Shown: one piece after another, positions 51,016 through 51,867 of the stretch | Layout of the letters: each line of letters opens with the position of its first letter | Position numbering within the stretch: position 1 is the stretch's first letter | Source of the DNA: Pseudomonas sp. MWU13-2105 | GTDB lineage: Bacteria > Pseudomonadota > Gammaproteobacteria > Pseudomonadales > Pseudomonadaceae | Assembly (NCBI RefSeq): GCF_023242315.1 | Contig: NZ_JALLIY010000029.1 | Coordinates: 1 to 51,867 of the forward strand | Reading direction: 5' to 3' | DNA length: 51,867 nt | Notes under the pieces: model-generated | The model's database searches: none | What the model was told of the DNA's origin: nothing | What the model saw: the letters and a program-made list of their open reading frames with translations, nothing else | Translations under genes and position numbers: made by a program

Positions 51016-51846
51016 TTACACAGTGACCGCGCGGCGCTGAACGAAACGATCGACATACTCGTCGGCGGGTGAGTAGAGAATTTCTCTCGGGGTACCGACC
51101 TGGATCAGCCGGCCGTCCTTGAGGATGGCGATGTGATTGCCGATGCGCACCGCCTCGTCGAGGTCATGGGTGATGAAAACAATGGTTTTTTGCAGGCTTT
51201 CTTGCAGTTCCAGCAACTGGTCCTGCATCTCGGCGCGGATCAGCGGATCGAGGGCGCTGAAGGCTTCATCCATCAGGATGATGTCGGTGTCGGCGGCCAG
51301 GGCACGAGCCAGACCGACCCGCTGACGCATGCCGCCAGAGAGTTGATGCGGGTATTTGTTTTCGTAACCCTTGAGCCCCACGGCAGCGATCCAGTGCTGC
51401 GCACGCTCGGCGCACAGGGCCTTGCTCTCGCCACGGACTTTCAGGCCGTAGGCGACGTTATCCAGCACGGTGTGGTGCGGCAGCAGGCCGAAGCTCTGGA
51501 ACACCATGCTGATCTTGTGTCGGCGGAATTGGCGCAAGGCGTCCATGTTGTATTGCATGATGTCTTCGCCATTGATCAGGATCGCGCCGCTGGTCGGGTC
51601 GATCAGGCGGTTGAAGTGACGCACCAGGGTCGACTTGCCCGAACCGGACAGGCCCATGATCACAAAAATCTCGCCACTGCCAATGGACAGCGACAGGTCA
51701 TTGACCCCGACCACGCAACCGGTCTCGGCCAGGACCTGATCCTTGGTCTTCTTCTGGCGGATCATGTTCAAGGCATCTTCAGCGCGAGCCCCATAGATCT
51801 TGAAGACGTTTTTCACTTCAATCTTATTCATCGGTACCACGCTCAT
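51016..51846 (-). CDS. Quaternary-amine/histidine-type ABC transporter ATP-binding protein (HutV/ProV-like)
   Basis: A 276-residue ABC ATPase of the glycine betaine/proline (ProV, OpuAA) group without the C-terminal CBS domains. It has the group's N-terminal extension (YGARAEDALNMIRQKKTKDQV), Walker A GLSGSGKST, Q-loop VFQSFGLLPHHTVLDN, signature LSGGMRQRVGLARAL, Walker B IILMDEAFSALDP and H-loop FITHDLDEAVRIG. This size and sequence resemble Pseudomonas HutV, part of a histidine/quaternary-amine uptake system; that identity is less certain than the family. GAGGT lies six bases before the ATG at 51846. The partner permease should lie just beyond the right edge, probably overlapping this start by 4 bp. 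Confidence 0.85.
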   Translation of the reverse strand: MSVVPMNKIEVKNVFKIYGARAEDALNMIRQKKTKDQVLAETGCVVGVNDLSLSIGSGEIFVIMGLSGSGKSTLVRHFNRLIDPTSGAILINGEDIMQYNMDALRQFRRHKISMVFQSFGLLPHHTVLDNVAYGLKVRGESKALCAERAQHWIAAVGLKGYENKYPHQLSGGMRQRVGLARALAADTDIILMDEAFSALDPLIRAEMQDQLLELQESLQKTIVFITHDLDEAVRIGNHIAILKDGRLIQVGTPREILYSPADEYVDRFVQRRAVTV

Positions 51847-51867
51847 TTGCTCACCTCATGCCGTGGC

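Overview
The window is high-GC, densely coded DNA of a fluorescent-group Pseudomonas (gamma-proteobacterium). This rests on an OprD-family porin, a NAC-type LysR regulator, the xylA-xylFGH arrangement, many LysR/AraC regulators beside small catabolic operons, and a three-gene cluster that matches the brabantamide genes of plant-associated Pseudomonas. It reads as an accessory metabolic region. No tRNA, rRNA, transposase, integrase or CRISPR array was seen.

Left part (1-7.2 kb): small detoxification and redox genes with local regulators. They are a partial peroxiredoxin-like gene, a glutathione S-transferase, an Old Yellow Enzyme remnant with an internal deletion, a RibD/DHFR-like reductase divergent from a TetR regulator with a perfect operator palindrome, a small membrane protein, an MFS exporter divergent from its AraC regulator, and an SDR divergent from another AraC regulator.

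7.3-14.1 kb: an operon pxpA-accB-accC-pxpB-pxpC-NCS1 permease, divergent from a LysR gene. It joins 5-oxoprolinase-type subunits to a biotin carboxyl carrier and a biotin carboxylase. 14.2-26.2 kb: a hendecad-repeat coiled-coil membrane protein, a GNAT acetyltransferase, a sugar-acid dehydratase/MFS pair with its LysR regulator, the xylose locus (xylR, xylA, xylFGH) and a monooxygenase remnant.

26.2-40.5 kb: a nitrogen-source catabolic island around a NAC-like LysR gene. It holds a second, diverged accB-accC-pxpB-pxpC-(BCCP-like)-pxpA operon, an SDR, a polar amino-acid ABC transporter, an aminotransferase, a DHA2 exporter and an OprD porin. Four exact ATA-N9-TAT sites (the published NAC consensus) and one near-match lie about 87-106 bp upstream of five start codons here, which suggests one local nitrogen-controlled regulon. 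The porin and ABC transporter would bring in a cyclic amide or amino acid, the Pxp/Acc proteins would open the ring with ATP, and the aminotransferase would remove nitrogen.

41.0-50.9 kb: glycosyltransferase, bimodular NRPS (C-A-T-C-A-T-TE; first A domain has the serine code, second is proline-like) and FAD monooxygenase. This is the layout of the brabantamide genes braA-braB-braC, which make rhamnosylated lipo-cyclocarbamates. An AT-rich gene-free stretch precedes it. The window ends in the ATPase gene of a quaternary-amine/histidine-type ABC transporter.
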